A stretch of DNA of 38,994 bases from contig QCLI01000012.1 in the NCBI GenBank assembly GCA_003214695.1, positions 1 through 38,994 on the forward strand, written 5' to 3'. This DNA is from Prochlorococcus sp. AG-412-P08 (GTDB lineage: Bacteria; Cyanobacteriota; Cyanobacteriia; PCC-6307; Cyanobiaceae). Positions 8,171 through 17,795 of this stretch are shown here, piece after piece; position 1 is the stretch's first letter, and each line of letters opens with the position of its first letter. A model generated the notes under the pieces. It was not told the DNA's origin and searched no databases. It was given only the letters and a program-made list of their open reading frames with translations. Position numbers and translations under genes: made by a program.

Positions 8171-9394
8171 ATGAGCCCTAATGATCGACGAAAAGGTAAA
8201 TTTTCGAGAAACTCTTCCCCTGGAGAAGGCAGAAGGAAAGGATCAAGATCGTTTGACTCTCGTTGGGAGAAGTCAACTAAAGGAAATTGGGATTCTAGCC
8301 GTGTTTCAAAGAAACCCTCACGCAATGGAGAAGGCCCTTATAGGGAAAACTCTGAGGGTTCAACACATCAGAGTAGAGGTATAAAAAATAGAAGAAATTC
8401 TTTTTCAAGTAAAGTTTCTATTAATTCGAACGAACGAGGGAGAGGAGTTAAAGACGAATCATCAATTTCATATAACGAAAAAAGAAAAGTTCCTTACTTT
8501 TCCAGGAACAATCAGAAATCATCTTTAGATAACAACAAATGGCCTGAACAACAAGATGAAAAGGTCGTTTTTGAGAGTGAGTCAGATGATATTTTTTGGG
8601 GACGACATTCCGTTCAGTCAATTCTTGAGTCAGCCAGACCAATCCATAGGGTCTGGTGCACCCCTGAGATACGAAGCTCACCTCGTTTTCTTCAGCTACT
8701 CAAGGATGCAAAGTCATTAGGTGTCTTGGTTGAGGAAGTCTCCTGGGCTAGATTGGGACATGTCACAAGAGGTGGCGTTCACCAGGGCATAGCGCTTCAA
8801 ACAGCAGCCTCGGAGACTTTTGACTTAAAAACTTTGATTGAAGCATGTAGAGTAATGGAAGAGGATCCCGTTTTGATTGCATTAGATGGCCTAACCGATC
8901 CTCATAACTTAGGTGCCATAGTTAGGTCAGCTGAAGCTTTAGGCGCTCATGGTATGGTCCTACCACAGAGAAGGACAGCTGGCATCACTGGATCAGTAGC
9001 CAAAGTAGCTGCAGGTGCTTTGGAACATTTACCTGTTGCTAGGGTTATTAATTTGAATAGATCTTTAGAGGAATTAAAGAAAGCTGGCTATACAATTGTT
9101 GGCCTTGCAGGTGAGGGAGCCAAAACTATTAATGAAATTCCCTTTGATGGGCCTTTGGTTTTAGTAATAGGCTCAGAAGGGAAAGGATTGTCTCTTCTTA
9201 CACGAAGACATTGCGATATTCTTCTGAGGATCCCCTTAAGAGGGGTTACATCAAGCTTAAATGCATCAGTAGCGACTTCAGTTGTTTTATATGAAGTTGC
9301 TCGTCAGGGCTGGATGAAAGGTTTGTCTGGGCAGGCGCCTTCACCTAAAATGGTGCGAGCTAAGTTGAATACTAAGCCTTTGGAAGGCAAGTAG
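8171..9394 (+). CDS. rlmB: SpoU/TrmH-family 23S rRNA 2'-O-methyltransferase, RlmB-like
   Basis: The C-terminal part is a SpoU-type SPOUT methyltransferase. A substrate-binding domain (about 139-212, starting FWGRHSVQSIL) is followed by the catalytic domain with motif 1 DPHNLGAIVRS (243-253), motif 2 VIGSEGKGLS (332-341) and motif 3 SSLNASVATSVVLYE (361-375). In E. coli RlmB methylates G2251 of 23S rRNA; the exact target here is inferred. Residues 1-138 form a Ser/Arg/Lys/Asn/Gly-rich, low-complexity extension absent from the 243-residue E. coli enzyme, probably a disordered RNA-binding tail. ATG start one base after the mrnC stop. Confidence 0.9.
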   Translation: MSPNDRRKGKFSRNSSPGEGRRKGSRSFDSRWEKSTKGNWDSSRVSKKPSRNGEGPYRENSEGSTHQSRGIKNRRNSFSSKVSINSNERGRGVKDESSISYNEKRKVPYFSRNNQKSSLDNNKWPEQQDEKVVFESESDDIFWGRHSVQSILESARPIHRVWCTPEIRSSPRFLQLLKDAKSLGVLVEEVSWARLGHVTRGGVHQGIALQTAASETFDLKTLIEACRVMEEDPVLIALDGLTDPHNLGAIVRSAEALGAHGMVLPQRRTAGITGSVAKVAAGALEHLPVARVINLNRSLEELKKAGYTIVGLAGEGAKTINEIPFDGPLVLVIGSEGKGLSLLTRRHCDILLRIPLRGVTSSLNASVATSVVLYEVARQGWMKGLSGQAPSPKMVRAKLNTKPLEGK

Positions 9395-9548
9395 AAGTGT
9401 TGCCTCTGGAGAGAGAAAAGTTAGAAGATGATTTAAATGTATAAGATTTAGAAAATGGTTAATTGAACACCTAGCTAATAAAAACTAGCTTTTCTATTAG
9501 ATTTTTCTTTCTTAAGCACTAATATTAAAAAAGATCATTGTTCAACTT

Positions 9549-9779
9549 ATGGGCCCAATTAGGGCGATTCGGAATTTAGGTAACAGTTTAGGTTTAGCCT
9601 GGTGGGCTAAAATCGAAACAGGGAATCCTAATACCACTTATTGGTTTGGACCATTCTTAACCAAAAGAAGTCTCAAGTTAAAGGTATCAATCTTCTTGGA
9701 TGATTTGTCTAGTGAAGGGATTGACTCTGTCGATCATAGTTTTGTCCGCTGTCGTCGAATTGAACCCTTAACCTTTTAA
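9549..9779 (+). CDS. DUF1816 family protein
   Basis: This small, basic, soluble 76-residue protein matches the cyanobacterial DUF1816 pattern: LGLAWWAKIETGNPNTTYWFGPFL, then SIFLDDLSSEGIDSVDHSF. Some DUF1816 proteins are related to phycobilisome linker-type CpcD domains, but no role is established here and this lineage lacks normal phycobilisomes. Start: ATG at 9549. It lies 154 bases after rlmB and 47 before gatA. Confidence 0.82.
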   Translation: MGPIRAIRNLGNSLGLAWWAKIETGNPNTTYWFGPFLTKRSLKLKVSIFLDDLSSEGIDSVDHSFVRCRRIEPLTF

Positions 9780-9826
9780 GTTTTCATAGCCTTGTTGCGA
9801 TAGTTTCCTAGGGAGGTACAAAAATC

Positions 9827-11293
9827 ATGCAGACCATAGCTCAATGGCGTCAAAAACTTCTTAAAGGTGAGGTCTCTTCTTTAGAACTCATTGATGAAAC
9901 AATTTCAAGAATAGAAAGCATTGATAACACAATTCACTCGTACTTGTACGTTAATAAGAATAAAGCACGTTTTGCTGCAGCAAAGATAGATGAAGCTAGA
10001 GCCGCAGGAGAATCACTTCCTCCGCTAGCAGGTATTCCTTTAGCAATTAAAGACAATCTTTGTACTCAAGGAATACCCACCACATGTTCTAGTCGAATGT
10101 TGGAGACGTTTGTTCCTCCTTACGAGTCTACAGTTACGGAAAGACTTTGGAAGGCAGGTGGAATATTAATAGGTAAAACTAATTTAGACGAATTTGCCAT
10201 GGGAAGTTCCACTGAAACATCCGCCTTTGGAGCCACGGCAAATCCATGGAATGTTTCAAGAGTTCCTGGAGGTAGTTCTGGGGGCAGTGCAGCGGCTGTT
10301 GCTTCTAGACTTTGTGCTGCATCACTAGGCTCTGATACAGGCGGTTCAATTAGGCAACCAGCTTCCTTTTGTGGAGTGGTTGGATTGAAGCCTACTTATG
10401 GTCGCGTAAGTAGGTGGGGGCTTATTGCTTTTGCAAGCTCTTTAGATCAAGTAGGACCTTTCTCAAACAACGTTGAAGATGCTGCAGAGCTTTTGCAGGT
10501 CATAGCTGGAAAAGATTCCAGAGATTCAACATCTTTAGATGCACCTGTGCCAAATTATTCAGAGAATTTGGCAACTTCTATTTCTGGTATGAGAATTGGT
10601 TTAATAAAGGAGTGCTTTGATCAAGAAGGGTTAGATGCAGATGTTAAAGAATCTGTTCTAAAAGCAGCATATAATCTTCAATCCCTTGGCGCAGAGCTTG
10701 TTGAAATCTCATGTCCTCGGTTTAATGATGGAATAGCTACTTATTATGTCATTGCTCCATCAGAAGCATCTGCGAATTTAGCCAGATATGACGGAGTGAA
10801 GTATGGATACAGGTCTGAGGAAGTCGATGATCTTGCTTCTATGACTGCGATTAGTAGAGCTAGAGGTTTCGGAAAGGAGGTCCAAAGAAGGATTCTAATA
10901 GGCACATATGCTTTGTCGGCAGGTTATGTAGATGCTTTTTATAAAAAGGCTCAACAAGTTAGAACTCTTATTCGACGAGACTTTGATAATGCTTTTAAAA
11001 ATGTTGATATTTTATTAACCCCAACCTCCCCTACGACTGCATTTAAGTCAGGAGAGAATCATGAGAAGCCTTTGGCAATGTATCTTTCTGACTTGCTGAC
11101 TATACCAGCCAACTTGGCAGGTCTACCTTCCATTAGTCTTCCTTGTGGATTTGATCCCTCTGGTTTACCAATTGGCATGCAACTTATTGGAAATGTTCTT
11201 GATGAACCAAGGTTACTGCAGGTTGCTTATCAGTATGAGCAGTCTTCAGAAATCATGAAATCCGCACCTGATTGTGAGTTCATAAACTCTTAG
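9827..11293 (+). CDS. gatA: Glutamyl/aspartyl-tRNA amidotransferase subunit A
   Basis: GatA releases ammonia from glutamine, and GatB uses it to convert Glu-tRNA(Gln) (and Asp-tRNA(Asn)) to the amide form; most cyanobacteria lack GlnRS and need this route. The amidase Ser-cisSer-Lys triad is present: Lys75 in LAIKDNLC, Ser150 in VPGGSSGGS and Ser174 in [11 protein letters not shown]. Length 488 is normal. A strong ribosome-binding site, GGGAGGT, precedes the ATG at 9827. gatB and gatC are not in the window. Confidence 0.97.
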   Translation: MQTIAQWRQKLLKGEVSSLELIDETISRIESIDNTIHSYLYVNKNKARFAAAKIDEARAAGESLPPLAGIPLAIKDNLCTQGIPTTCSSRMLETFVPPYESTVTERLWKAGGILIGKTNLDEFAMGSSTETSAFGATANPWNVSRVPGGSSGGSAAAVASRLCAASLGSDTGGSIRQPASFCGVVGLKPTYGRVSRWGLIAFASSLDQVGPFSNNVEDAAELLQVIAGKDSRDSTSLDAPVPNYSENLATSISGMRIGLIKECFDQEGLDADVKESVLKAAYNLQSLGAELVEISCPRFNDGIATYYVIAPSEASANLARYDGVKYGYRSEEVDDLASMTAISRARGFGKEVQRRILIGTYALSAGYVDAFYKKAQQVRTLIRRDFDNAFKNVDILLTPTSPTTAFKSGENHEKPLAMYLSDLLTIPANLAGLPSISLPCGFDPSGLPIGMQLIGNVLDEPRLLQVAYQYEQSSEIMKSAPDCEFINS

Positions 11294-11344
11294 CCCAGTT
11301 CACTATATGTAGTGTTATGTAAAAACATGATCGCTGTATCTTGA

Positions 11345-14300
11345 GTGTCTGGATATGATAGGCCGATGGGGTTTGTTCCATTACACAATCACAGCGATTA
11401 CAGCCTTCTTGACGGTGCTAGTCAGCTGCCTTTAATGGTTTCTAGGGCTAAAGAGCTTGGGTTTCCTGCTTTATCTTTAACCGACCATGGTGTTATGTAT
11501 GGAGCAATAGAGCTTTTAAAGTTGTGTAAGAAGGAGGGTATTAAGCCAATTATAGGGAACGAAATGTATGTCATAAATGGATCTATTTATGACCCTCAAC
11601 CCAAAAAGGAGAAAAGATACCATCTTGTAGTTCTCGCAAAGAATTCTGTTGGATATAAAAATTTAGTAAAGCTCACAACTATTAGTCATCTAAAAGGGAT
11701 GCGTGGACGTGGAATATTTTCAAGAGCATGTATTGACAAGGAATTACTTGGAAAGTATTCAGAGGGGCTAATTGTTTCTACTGCATGCCTTGGGGGCGAA
11801 ATCCCTCAAGCTATTTTACGAGGTCGTTTAGATGTAGCAAAAGAAGTTGCAAGTTGGTATAAAGATCTTTTCGGAGAAGATTTTTATTTAGAGATTCAAG
11901 ATCATGGATCAATAGAGGATCGCATAGTCAATGTCGCGATCTCAAGAATAGCCAATGAATTAGATATAGAATTAGTAGCGACAAATGATGCCCACTATCT
12001 AAGTGAGCATGATGTAGAGGCTCATGACGCTCTTTTGTGTGTTTTAACAGGAAAACTAATTAAGGATGAAAAGCGTCTTAGGTATACAGGAACTGAATAT
12101 TTGAAATCTGAAGATCAAATGAAGAAGTTATTTGTTGATCACTTAGAAGAAGATGTTGTTAATCAGGCAATAGCAAACACAGTTTTAGTGGCAGAAAAAG
12201 TAGAAGAATACTCAATATTGGGAGCATATAAAATGCCTAAATTCCCTGTGCCTCAAGGAGACACTCCAACTGAATACCTACGCAAAGTAGTTGAAAAAGG
12301 ATTAGTAGAAAAACTTGATTTGGAATCAATAGAGTCTGTTGATCATAAGTATTCAGAGCGTCTAATACATGAGATAGAAATAATTGATCAGATGGGATTT
12401 CCTACTTATTTCCTAGTTGTTTGGGATTATATTAAATTTGCAAGAGAGCAATCAATACCAGTTGGACCTGGTAGGGGATCGGCTGCAGGCTCTTTGGTTG
12501 CTTATGCGTTAGGAATAACAAATATAGACCCTGTAGAGAATGGACTTTTGTTTGAAAGATTCCTTAACCCTGAGAGGAAATCTATGCCTGATATTGATAC
12601 TGACTTTTGTATAGATAGACGTAGTGAAGTCATTGATTATGTTAGTCAGCGTTATGGAGAAGACAAAGTTGCTCAAATAATTACTTTTAATAGGATGACA
12701 TCAAAGGCGGTTCTAAAAGATGTAGCAAGGGTTCTGGATATTCCTTATAGAGATGCAGACCAGTTGGCAAAATTAATACCTGTAGTTCGAGGAAAGCCAA
12801 CAAAACTTTCTAAAATGATTAGTAAGGATTCTCCATGTAAGGAGTTTAAATCTAAATATGATAATGAACCTTTGGTTAAAAAATGGATAGAGATGGCTAT
12901 CCGTATTGAAGGAACTAATAAGACTTTTGGTGTTCATGCCGCTGGTGTTGTTATTGCATCAGATCCGTTGGATGAATTAGTTCCTTTGCAGAGAAATAAT
13001 GACGGACAAATTATCACTCAATATTTCATGGAAGACATTGAATCTTTGGGCCTGTTGAAAATGGATTTTTTAGGCCTTAAGAATTTAACAATGCTTCAAA
13101 GAACCGTTAATCTTGTTGAAGAGTCGGTTGGAGATAGAGTGGATCTAGATAAATTATGCTTGGAAGATAAAAAAACTTATGATCTTTTATCCAGAGGAGA
13201 TCTAGAAGGAATATTCCAACTTGAATCTAGTGGGATGAAGCAAATTGTAAGAGACTTGAGACCTTCATCGTTAGAAGATATTTCTTCGATACTTGCTTTG
13301 TATAGACCAGGACCTTTAGATGCAGGCCTTATTCCTAAGTTTATTAACCGTAAGCATGGTCGTGAGGTAATTGATTTTCCACATTCGTCTTTGGAGCCAA
13401 TATTAAGTGAGACTTATGGAATTATGATATATCAAGAACAAATTATGAAAATAGCCCAGGATTTAGCTGGTTATTCTTTGGGACAAGCAGATTTATTAAG
13501 ACGAGCAATGGGTAAGAAAAAAGTTTCTGAAATGCAAAAGCATAGAGGACTTTTTGTTGATGGAGCGGCTGGGAAAGGAGTTGATTCAAAAATAGCTAAT
13601 GACTTGTTTGATCAAATGGTTCTGTTTGCAGAATATTGTTTTAATAAAAGCCATTCAACAGCTTACGGTGCTGTTACCTATCAAACTGCATATTTAAAGG
13701 CACATTACCCAGTTGCTTATATGGCAGCGTTATTAACTGTTAACGCTGGATCAATTGAAAAGATTCAAAGATATATAGCAAATTGTAATTCTATGGGAAT
13801 TGAAGTCCTACCTCCGGATGTTAACTCTTCTGGTATAGATTTCACCCCTAAAGAAGACCAGATTCTTTTTGGCTTATCAGCTGTAAGAAATCTTGGAGAG
13901 GGTGCTATTAGACAATTAATCAAAGCTAGAAATGAAAATGGAGCCTTTAGTTCTTTAGCTGACCTTTGTGACCGAATACCTACAAATGTCTTAAATAGGA
14001 GAAACCTTGAATCCTTAATACATAGTGGAGCTGTTGATGTTTTTGATCCCGAAGGGAATAGAGCACAGTTAATGGCAGATTTAGATTTAATTATTGACTG
14101 GGCAGGATCTAGAGCTAGAGATAGGGCAAGTGGGCAGGGCAATCTTTTTGACTTATCTTCAGCTACTTCCGATCAAAAAGATAAACTTGAGATTACATCT
14201 GTTCCGAAAGCAGCTGATGTGAGCGATTATCATCCAACTGAGAAACTTAGATTGGAGAAAGAATTGCTTGGCTTTTATTTGTCTGATCATCCATTAAAAC

Positions 14301-14881
14301 AACTTGCAGAATCTGCAAAACTTATTGCACCGATTAGCCTTGTTAATTTAGACAATCAGCCTGACAAGTCAAAAGTTAGTGCAATCGTTATGATTAAGGA
14401 AATGCGCGTAGTTAATACTCGTAAAGGAGATAAAATGTCGATTCTTCAGATAGAAGATTTAACTGGTTCTTGTGAGGCAGTTGTGTTCCCTAAGAGTTTT
14501 TACAGATTGTCAGATCACTTGTTAACGGAAGCCCGTTTATTAGTTTGGGCATCAGTTGATCGTAGGGATGAAAATGTTCAACTAATAGTAGAAGATTGTC
14601 GTTCGATTGATGAAATGAGGTTTGTTCTAATAGATTTGATACAAGATCAAGTTAGTAATATTGAATACCAACATAAATTAAGAGAATGTATTTATCAGCA
14701 TAGGCCTAATAAGGATGAACTTGGTGTTAAAGTTCCTGTTGTAGCATCAATAAAAGAAAATAATAATATCAGATATGTTCGATTAGGGCATCAATTTTGT
14801 GTAAAGGATCCAAATGCATTAGTTGAATCTCTACGTAAAAACTCTTTTCAGGCTAGTTGCAGTAAAAGCCTTGTTAATTAG
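11345..14881 (+). CDS. dnaE: DNA polymerase III alpha subunit, unsplit
   Basis: This is the replicative polymerase. The N-terminal PHP domain starts [11 protein letters not shown]. The palm carries the catalytic acidic residues PDIDTD (Asp416, Asp418) and [10 protein letters not shown] (Asp574). HhH, OB-fold and tail regions follow to residue 1178. In many cyanobacteria dnaE is split by a split intein between Tyr and Cys of AEY/CFN; here that site (Tyr764-Cys765, [15 protein letters not shown]) is intact and uninterrupted, so the gene is whole and intein-free. Start: GTG 11345, with an in-frame ATG at 11366 (MGFVPLHNH) as a good alternative. It lies 51 bases after gatA. Confidence 0.97.
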   Translation: MSGYDRPMGFVPLHNHSDYSLLDGASQLPLMVSRAKELGFPALSLTDHGVMYGAIELLKLCKKEGIKPIIGNEMYVINGSIYDPQPKKEKRYHLVVLAKNSVGYKNLVKLTTISHLKGMRGRGIFSRACIDKELLGKYSEGLIVSTACLGGEIPQAILRGRLDVAKEVASWYKDLFGEDFYLEIQDHGSIEDRIVNVAISRIANELDIELVATNDAHYLSEHDVEAHDALLCVLTGKLIKDEKRLRYTGTEYLKSEDQMKKLFVDHLEEDVVNQAIANTVLVAEKVEEYSILGAYKMPKFPVPQGDTPTEYLRKVVEKGLVEKLDLESIESVDHKYSERLIHEIEIIDQMGFPTYFLVVWDYIKFAREQSIPVGPGRGSAAGSLVAYALGITNIDPVENGLLFERFLNPERKSMPDIDTDFCIDRRSEVIDYVSQRYGEDKVAQIITFNRMTSKAVLKDVARVLDIPYRDADQLAKLIPVVRGKPTKLSKMISKDSPCKEFKSKYDNEPLVKKWIEMAIRIEGTNKTFGVHAAGVVIASDPLDELVPLQRNNDGQIITQYFMEDIESLGLLKMDFLGLKNLTMLQRTVNLVEESVGDRVDLDKLCLEDKKTYDLLSRGDLEGIFQLESSGMKQIVRDLRPSSLEDISSILALYRPGPLDAGLIPKFINRKHGREVIDFPHSSLEPILSETYGIMIYQEQIMKIAQDLAGYSLGQADLLRRAMGKKKVSEMQKHRGLFVDGAAGKGVDSKIANDLFDQMVLFAEYCFNKSHSTAYGAVTYQTAYLKAHYPVAYMAALLTVNAGSIEKIQRYIANCNSMGIEVLPPDVNSSGIDFTPKEDQILFGLSAVRNLGEGAIRQLIKARNENGAFSSLADLCDRIPTNVLNRRNLESLIHSGAVDVFDPEGNRAQLMADLDLIIDWAGSRARDRASGQGNLFDLSSATSDQKDKLEITSVPKAADVSDYHPTEKLRLEKELLGFYLSDHPLKQLAESAKLIAPISLVNLDNQPDKSKVSAIVMIKEMRVVNTRKGDKMSILQIEDLTGSCEAVVFPKSFYRLSDHLLTEARLLVWASVDRRDENVQLIVEDCRSIDEMRFVLIDLIQDQVSNIEYQHKLRECIYQHRPNKDELGVKVPVVASIKENNNIRYVRLGHQFCVKDPNALVESLRKNSFQASCSKSLVN

Positions 14882-14883
14882 AA

Positions 14884-15303
14884 TTACTCACTAGGCGGAA
14901 CTTTTTTAAAGGCGCTACGCATTCTTTGTATATTCGGACCAATATGTTCCAACCCTAGTAGACTTCCAGGAGAATCCTCCCAGCTTGCTGAAAGTATGCC
15001 ATAACTTAACCCTAATAGACCCACGAAAAAACATATTGCCGAACTAGTTAGAGTTAGTGAAGGTGGAATCTCGGCTATGCCTTTTACAATAACTATGTAA
15101 CTTAAAACAAAAACTCCCATACCTAAAAAAGTTGGGACACCAGTAGTAAAGATAACACGCCTAGCCATTCTATTCGCAACTGGCTTTGGAATCAATGATT
15201 CTTTTTTTCTCTTTGATTTAATATTTTCTGATTTAGAAAATTTATTCTCATTAGTAAGTTCTTTTTTGTCCTTAAAGCTTTTCTTATCTTTCATTTTCTT
15301 CAA
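14884..15303 (-). CDS. PAM68-like photosystem II assembly protein (DUF3464)
   Basis: PAM68 and its cyanobacterial homologue assist early photosystem II assembly. The 139-residue protein has a very basic, Lys-rich N-terminus (1-48), then IPKPVANRMARRV typical of the family, two transmembrane helices (about 50-70, TTGVPTFLGMGVFVLSYIVI, and 80-105, LTLTSSAICFFVGLLGLSYG) and a conserved SASWED-x-PGSLLG segment near the C-terminus. Start is TTG 15303 or ATG 15294; neither has a clear ribosome-binding site. The 3' end nearly touches that of dnaE (2 bases between), so the two genes converge without room for a normal terminator. Confidence 0.85.
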   Translation of the reverse strand: MKKMKDKKSFKDKKELTNENKFSKSENIKSKRKKESLIPKPVANRMARRVIFTTGVPTFLGMGVFVLSYIVIVKGIAEIPPSLTLTSSAICFFVGLLGLSYGILSASWEDSPGSLLGLEHIGPNIQRMRSAFKKVPPSE

Positions 15304-15324
15304 GGGAATTAATGTGTTTAATGC

Positions 15325-15594
15325 TTAACCACGAATACCTAGCTTTGTCACCAAAGCATCATACCGGGCTTGGCTTTTTTGTTTTACATAATTGAGCAAC
15401 CTTTTCCTTTGGCCAATCATTTTCAACAAGCCTTGCCTAGAGGAAAAATCATGACTGTTGTTTTGCAGGTGCGAGCTTAGATGTGAGATCCTTTCACTTA
15501 ACATGGCTACTTGTACTTCTGCAGAGCCTGTATCAGTACCATGAGTTTGGTGCTTGTTGATGATTGTTTGCTTTTCTTGAGTATTGAGCGCCAT
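15325..15594 (-). CDS. rpsO: 30S ribosomal protein S15
   Basis: S15 binds the central domain of 16S rRNA early in 30S assembly. The 89-residue length is exactly typical, and the motifs [44 protein letters not shown] and the C-terminal RY-x-LV-x-KLGIRG are family hallmarks. ATG start at 15594. It lies upstream of the PAM68-like gene on the same strand (21-base gap) and downstream of ruvA. Confidence 0.97.
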   Translation of the reverse strand: MALNTQEKQTIINKHQTHGTDTGSAEVQVAMLSERISHLSSHLQNNSHDFSSRQGLLKMIGQRKRLLNYVKQKSQARYDALVTKLGIRG

Positions 15595-15657
15595 GTGTGT
15601 ATGGGAAGTTCTGTGTAAAACCTGATGATTACTTAATCTAACTCGTCAAGTAGCAAT

Positions 15658-16335
15658 CTATCTAGTGTCTGTATTTATTATAATAAGACTTTGTTTAAAA
15701 AGGGTCTCAAAATCTAGGATTTGAGGGATTCCTCCCTCCCCTGGAGTTTTAGATGATTTGGAACTTTCGTTCTTTTCATATTCCCTAAAAGCATTTTCGA
15801 TTTCTGTTTCTTTATAGTCCAGATTGATCAGGGCACTTTTTACTTCATTTGCAATATCAATATTTAGATTTGTTTCTTGATAAGATTTTGTCGCTGTTGT
15901 CTTAAAAGCAGTATTTGTAGGGAAATCCAAAAGCTTGTTGTGGAGCTCAACTACTAACCTCTCAGCCGTTCTTTTCCCTATCCCAGGACTCTTGATTAAA
16001 TGGTCAATTTTTTTCTGGGTGATTACATCTACAAGTTTATTTGCCTCCTGGTTTTCTAGCAGTGCTATGGCTGATTGAGCTCCAATCCCACTAACACTTA
16101 TTAATTTGCGGAATAAATCCCTGTCAGCTTTTTCGATGAAACCTATGAGGAAGGCCCCATCCTCTCTTTGTATTTGATGAATCCATAGGGTTACTTCTTT
16201 CGAATCATTTATTGAGTTTAGATTCCTTGTAAGTACCTGTATTTCATAGCCAACACCTGAACAGGAAAGTATTAGCCCCGTTCTAGAACCATTATTCCAA
16301 GTACAAATTTTTTCTCCTTTTAACCAGCCAATCAT
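15658..16335 (-). CDS. ruvA: Holliday junction branch migration protein RuvA
   Basis: RuvA tetramers bind Holliday junctions and load the RuvB motor. The 225-residue protein shows the N-terminal OB fold (MIGWLKGEKI to about residue 65), two helix-hairpin-helix motifs (LISVSGIGAQSAIALL and IKSPGIGKRTAERLVVEL) and a C-terminal three-helix domain that contacts RuvB (about 165-205), with an Asn/Ser-rich linker between. ATG start at 16335. ruvB and ruvC are not in the window, as is usual for cyanobacteria, where these genes are scattered. Confidence 0.95.
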   Translation of the reverse strand: MIGWLKGEKICTWNNGSRTGLILSCSGVGYEIQVLTRNLNSINDSKEVTLWIHQIQREDGAFLIGFIEKADRDLFRKLISVSGIGAQSAIALLENQEANKLVDVITQKKIDHLIKSPGIGKRTAERLVVELHNKLLDFPTNTAFKTTATKSYQETNLNIDIANEVKSALINLDYKETEIENAFREYEKNESSKSSKTPGEGGIPQILDFETLFKQSLIIINTDTR

Positions 16336-16359
16336 AAGAGTCTTTAGTTTAAATGTTTA

Positions 16360-16755
16360 TTAATTTCCAGTAACTTCACAGCCAATTTTACTGCCGACAA
16401 CGGCACCTATAGGAACTGCCCACCAGCGACCATCACCTCTGGACATTGCAGCCCCAGCAGCGCCTCCGAGTAGGCCTCCGGCTACCTTATTCCCAGTACC
16501 ACAATCCTCTGAATATGTTTCTCTTTGAGGTCTTGGACCTCTAACTGTTGAGGAATATGATTTGTCACATGGAACTTCCATAGTCTCAGTCCAACTTTTT
16601 ACATATCCAGGAGAGTCTTCAGTCCCTGGGAAATATTCCTCTCTATATTCGTTTCGTGTGCATTTTTTGGAACGGGAATAACCAGCTTGAAACTCATCTG
16701 CTATTGCATTTGAGCAGAAGCTTAAAGAGAAAATTACTGCTAGTAAAAACTTCAT
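16360..16755 (-). CDS. Secreted hypothetical protein with glycine-zipper segment
   Basis: This 131-residue protein has a clear signal peptide (MKFLLAVIFSLSFCSNAIA, likely cut after residue 19). The mature part is polar and Arg/Glu/Tyr-rich with Cys in KKCTRNEY, VPCDKS, EDCGTG and IGCEVTGN, consistent with disulfides. The C-terminal third, GLLGGAAGAAMSRG and AVPIGAVVGSKIG, is a glycine-zipper-type repeat like those in small outer-membrane or periplasmic proteins with 2TM glycine-zipper domains. It probably resides in the periplasm or outer membrane. Function unknown. It lies between an EamA transporter and ruvA. Confidence 0.75.
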   Translation of the reverse strand: MKFLLAVIFSLSFCSNAIADEFQAGYSRSKKCTRNEYREEYFPGTEDSPGYVKSWTETMEVPCDKSYSSTVRGPRPQRETYSEDCGTGNKVAGGLLGGAAGAAMSRGDGRWWAVPIGAVVGSKIGCEVTGN

Positions 16756-16777
16756 GATCGGATGCCTTTCCCTAAGT

Positions 16778-17662
16778 TTAGAAGAAATTTGGTAAATCGC
16801 TAATTGAAATTAACGTTCCCCCCAAAACACATATAGCACCTATAGCAATGTAAATGGTTAAGGGTTCTGAGAAAAAAATCACTCCCCAAATACTTGCAAA
16901 TATGACTTGGCTGTAGTTTATAGATCCTGCATACCCGGCGGGCAAGATTGTAAGACCCCTAGTGATTAGCATCTGTCCTAGCTGAGTATATACTCCTATT
17001 CCTAGAAGCCATAGCCAGTCTGTCCCTGACGGGTAAACTCCTTGATTAAGGAGAAATGGCAGAGTTATTGGAATTGAAACTAATGGAAAATAAAAAACAA
17101 TGACTAGACCATGCTCATTTCTTGCTAGTTTCCTGACTATGACGTAGGCGAGTGCTGTAAGCAAAGCCCCGCATAAAGCAGTTCCTGTTGATGAAATTGA
17201 AAAATGATTTGTATTATTATTGTCCCAGAATGGATTTACTACAACTTGTACCCCAATCCATCCGAGGAATATTGCAATTAAAATTCTCTTTTTTACAACC
17301 TCGCCCAATAATAACCACGCTAATAATGCTGTAAAAGTTGGGTATGTGTATTGAATAACCGTTGCAGTTGCTAGAGGTAGCGAATCAATGGCTTTGAATA
17401 CACAAAACAAAGCACCTGTCCCAACTATTCCCCTTGTTAAAAGCAGTTTTTTGTTGATTCCCCAAGGGGATATTCTTTTATGAATCATCATGAGCCTTGT
17501 TACAAAAAGGCTAAATATTGATCTGAAAAAAACAAGTTCTGCCGTAGGGAATTGACCTTTAAGTTGCTTTATGCAGACAGTCATGAGGCTGAAAGCCAAG
17601 GCGCTTCCTATCAAGCAAATAATTCCCTCATTTTTTCTTTCTTCTTTACCCAAGCCGCTCAA
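16778..17662 (-). CDS. EamA/DMT-superfamily transporter
   Basis: This 294-residue protein has ten predicted hydrophobic helices in two five-helix EamA repeats, beginning GIICLIGSALAFSLMTVCIKQL. It keeps the conserved FFRSIFSLFVTRL helix and, in repeat 2, PLVSIPITLPFLL and AGSINYSQVIFASIWGVIFF segments typical of drug/metabolite exporters. Substrate unknown; members export amino acids, nucleosides or S-adenosylmethionine. The first start, TTG 17662, is only one base after a GGAG, so TTG 17653, ten bases after it, may be the real one. Divergent from dnaG. Confidence 0.88.
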   Translation of the reverse strand: MSGLGKEERKNEGIICLIGSALAFSLMTVCIKQLKGQFPTAELVFFRSIFSLFVTRLMMIHKRISPWGINKKLLLTRGIVGTGALFCVFKAIDSLPLATATVIQYTYPTFTALLAWLLLGEVVKKRILIAIFLGWIGVQVVVNPFWDNNNTNHFSISSTGTALCGALLTALAYVIVRKLARNEHGLVIVFYFPLVSIPITLPFLLNQGVYPSGTDWLWLLGIGVYTQLGQMLITRGLTILPAGYAGSINYSQVIFASIWGVIFFSEPLTIYIAIGAICVLGGTLISISDLPNFF

Positions 17663-17795
17663 TCTCCTTTCCTATTCATTTTTTTTCTTAGTTTGTAGCG
17701 ATAATTTTTCGAGTTGCTTTTTACAATTCTTGCTATGAACTTAAGACTCATAACTAGAAATAGATCAATTACATTATGTCCTTCATAATCAGGTA

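Noticed and set aside
11306-11320. Hairpin CACTA-TATG-TAGTG between gatA and dnaE
   Set aside because: A five-base stem without a T-run; too weak to be a terminator and likely chance.
13765-14142. Minus-strand ORF inside dnaE
   Set aside because: Shadow of dnaE, with no independent features.
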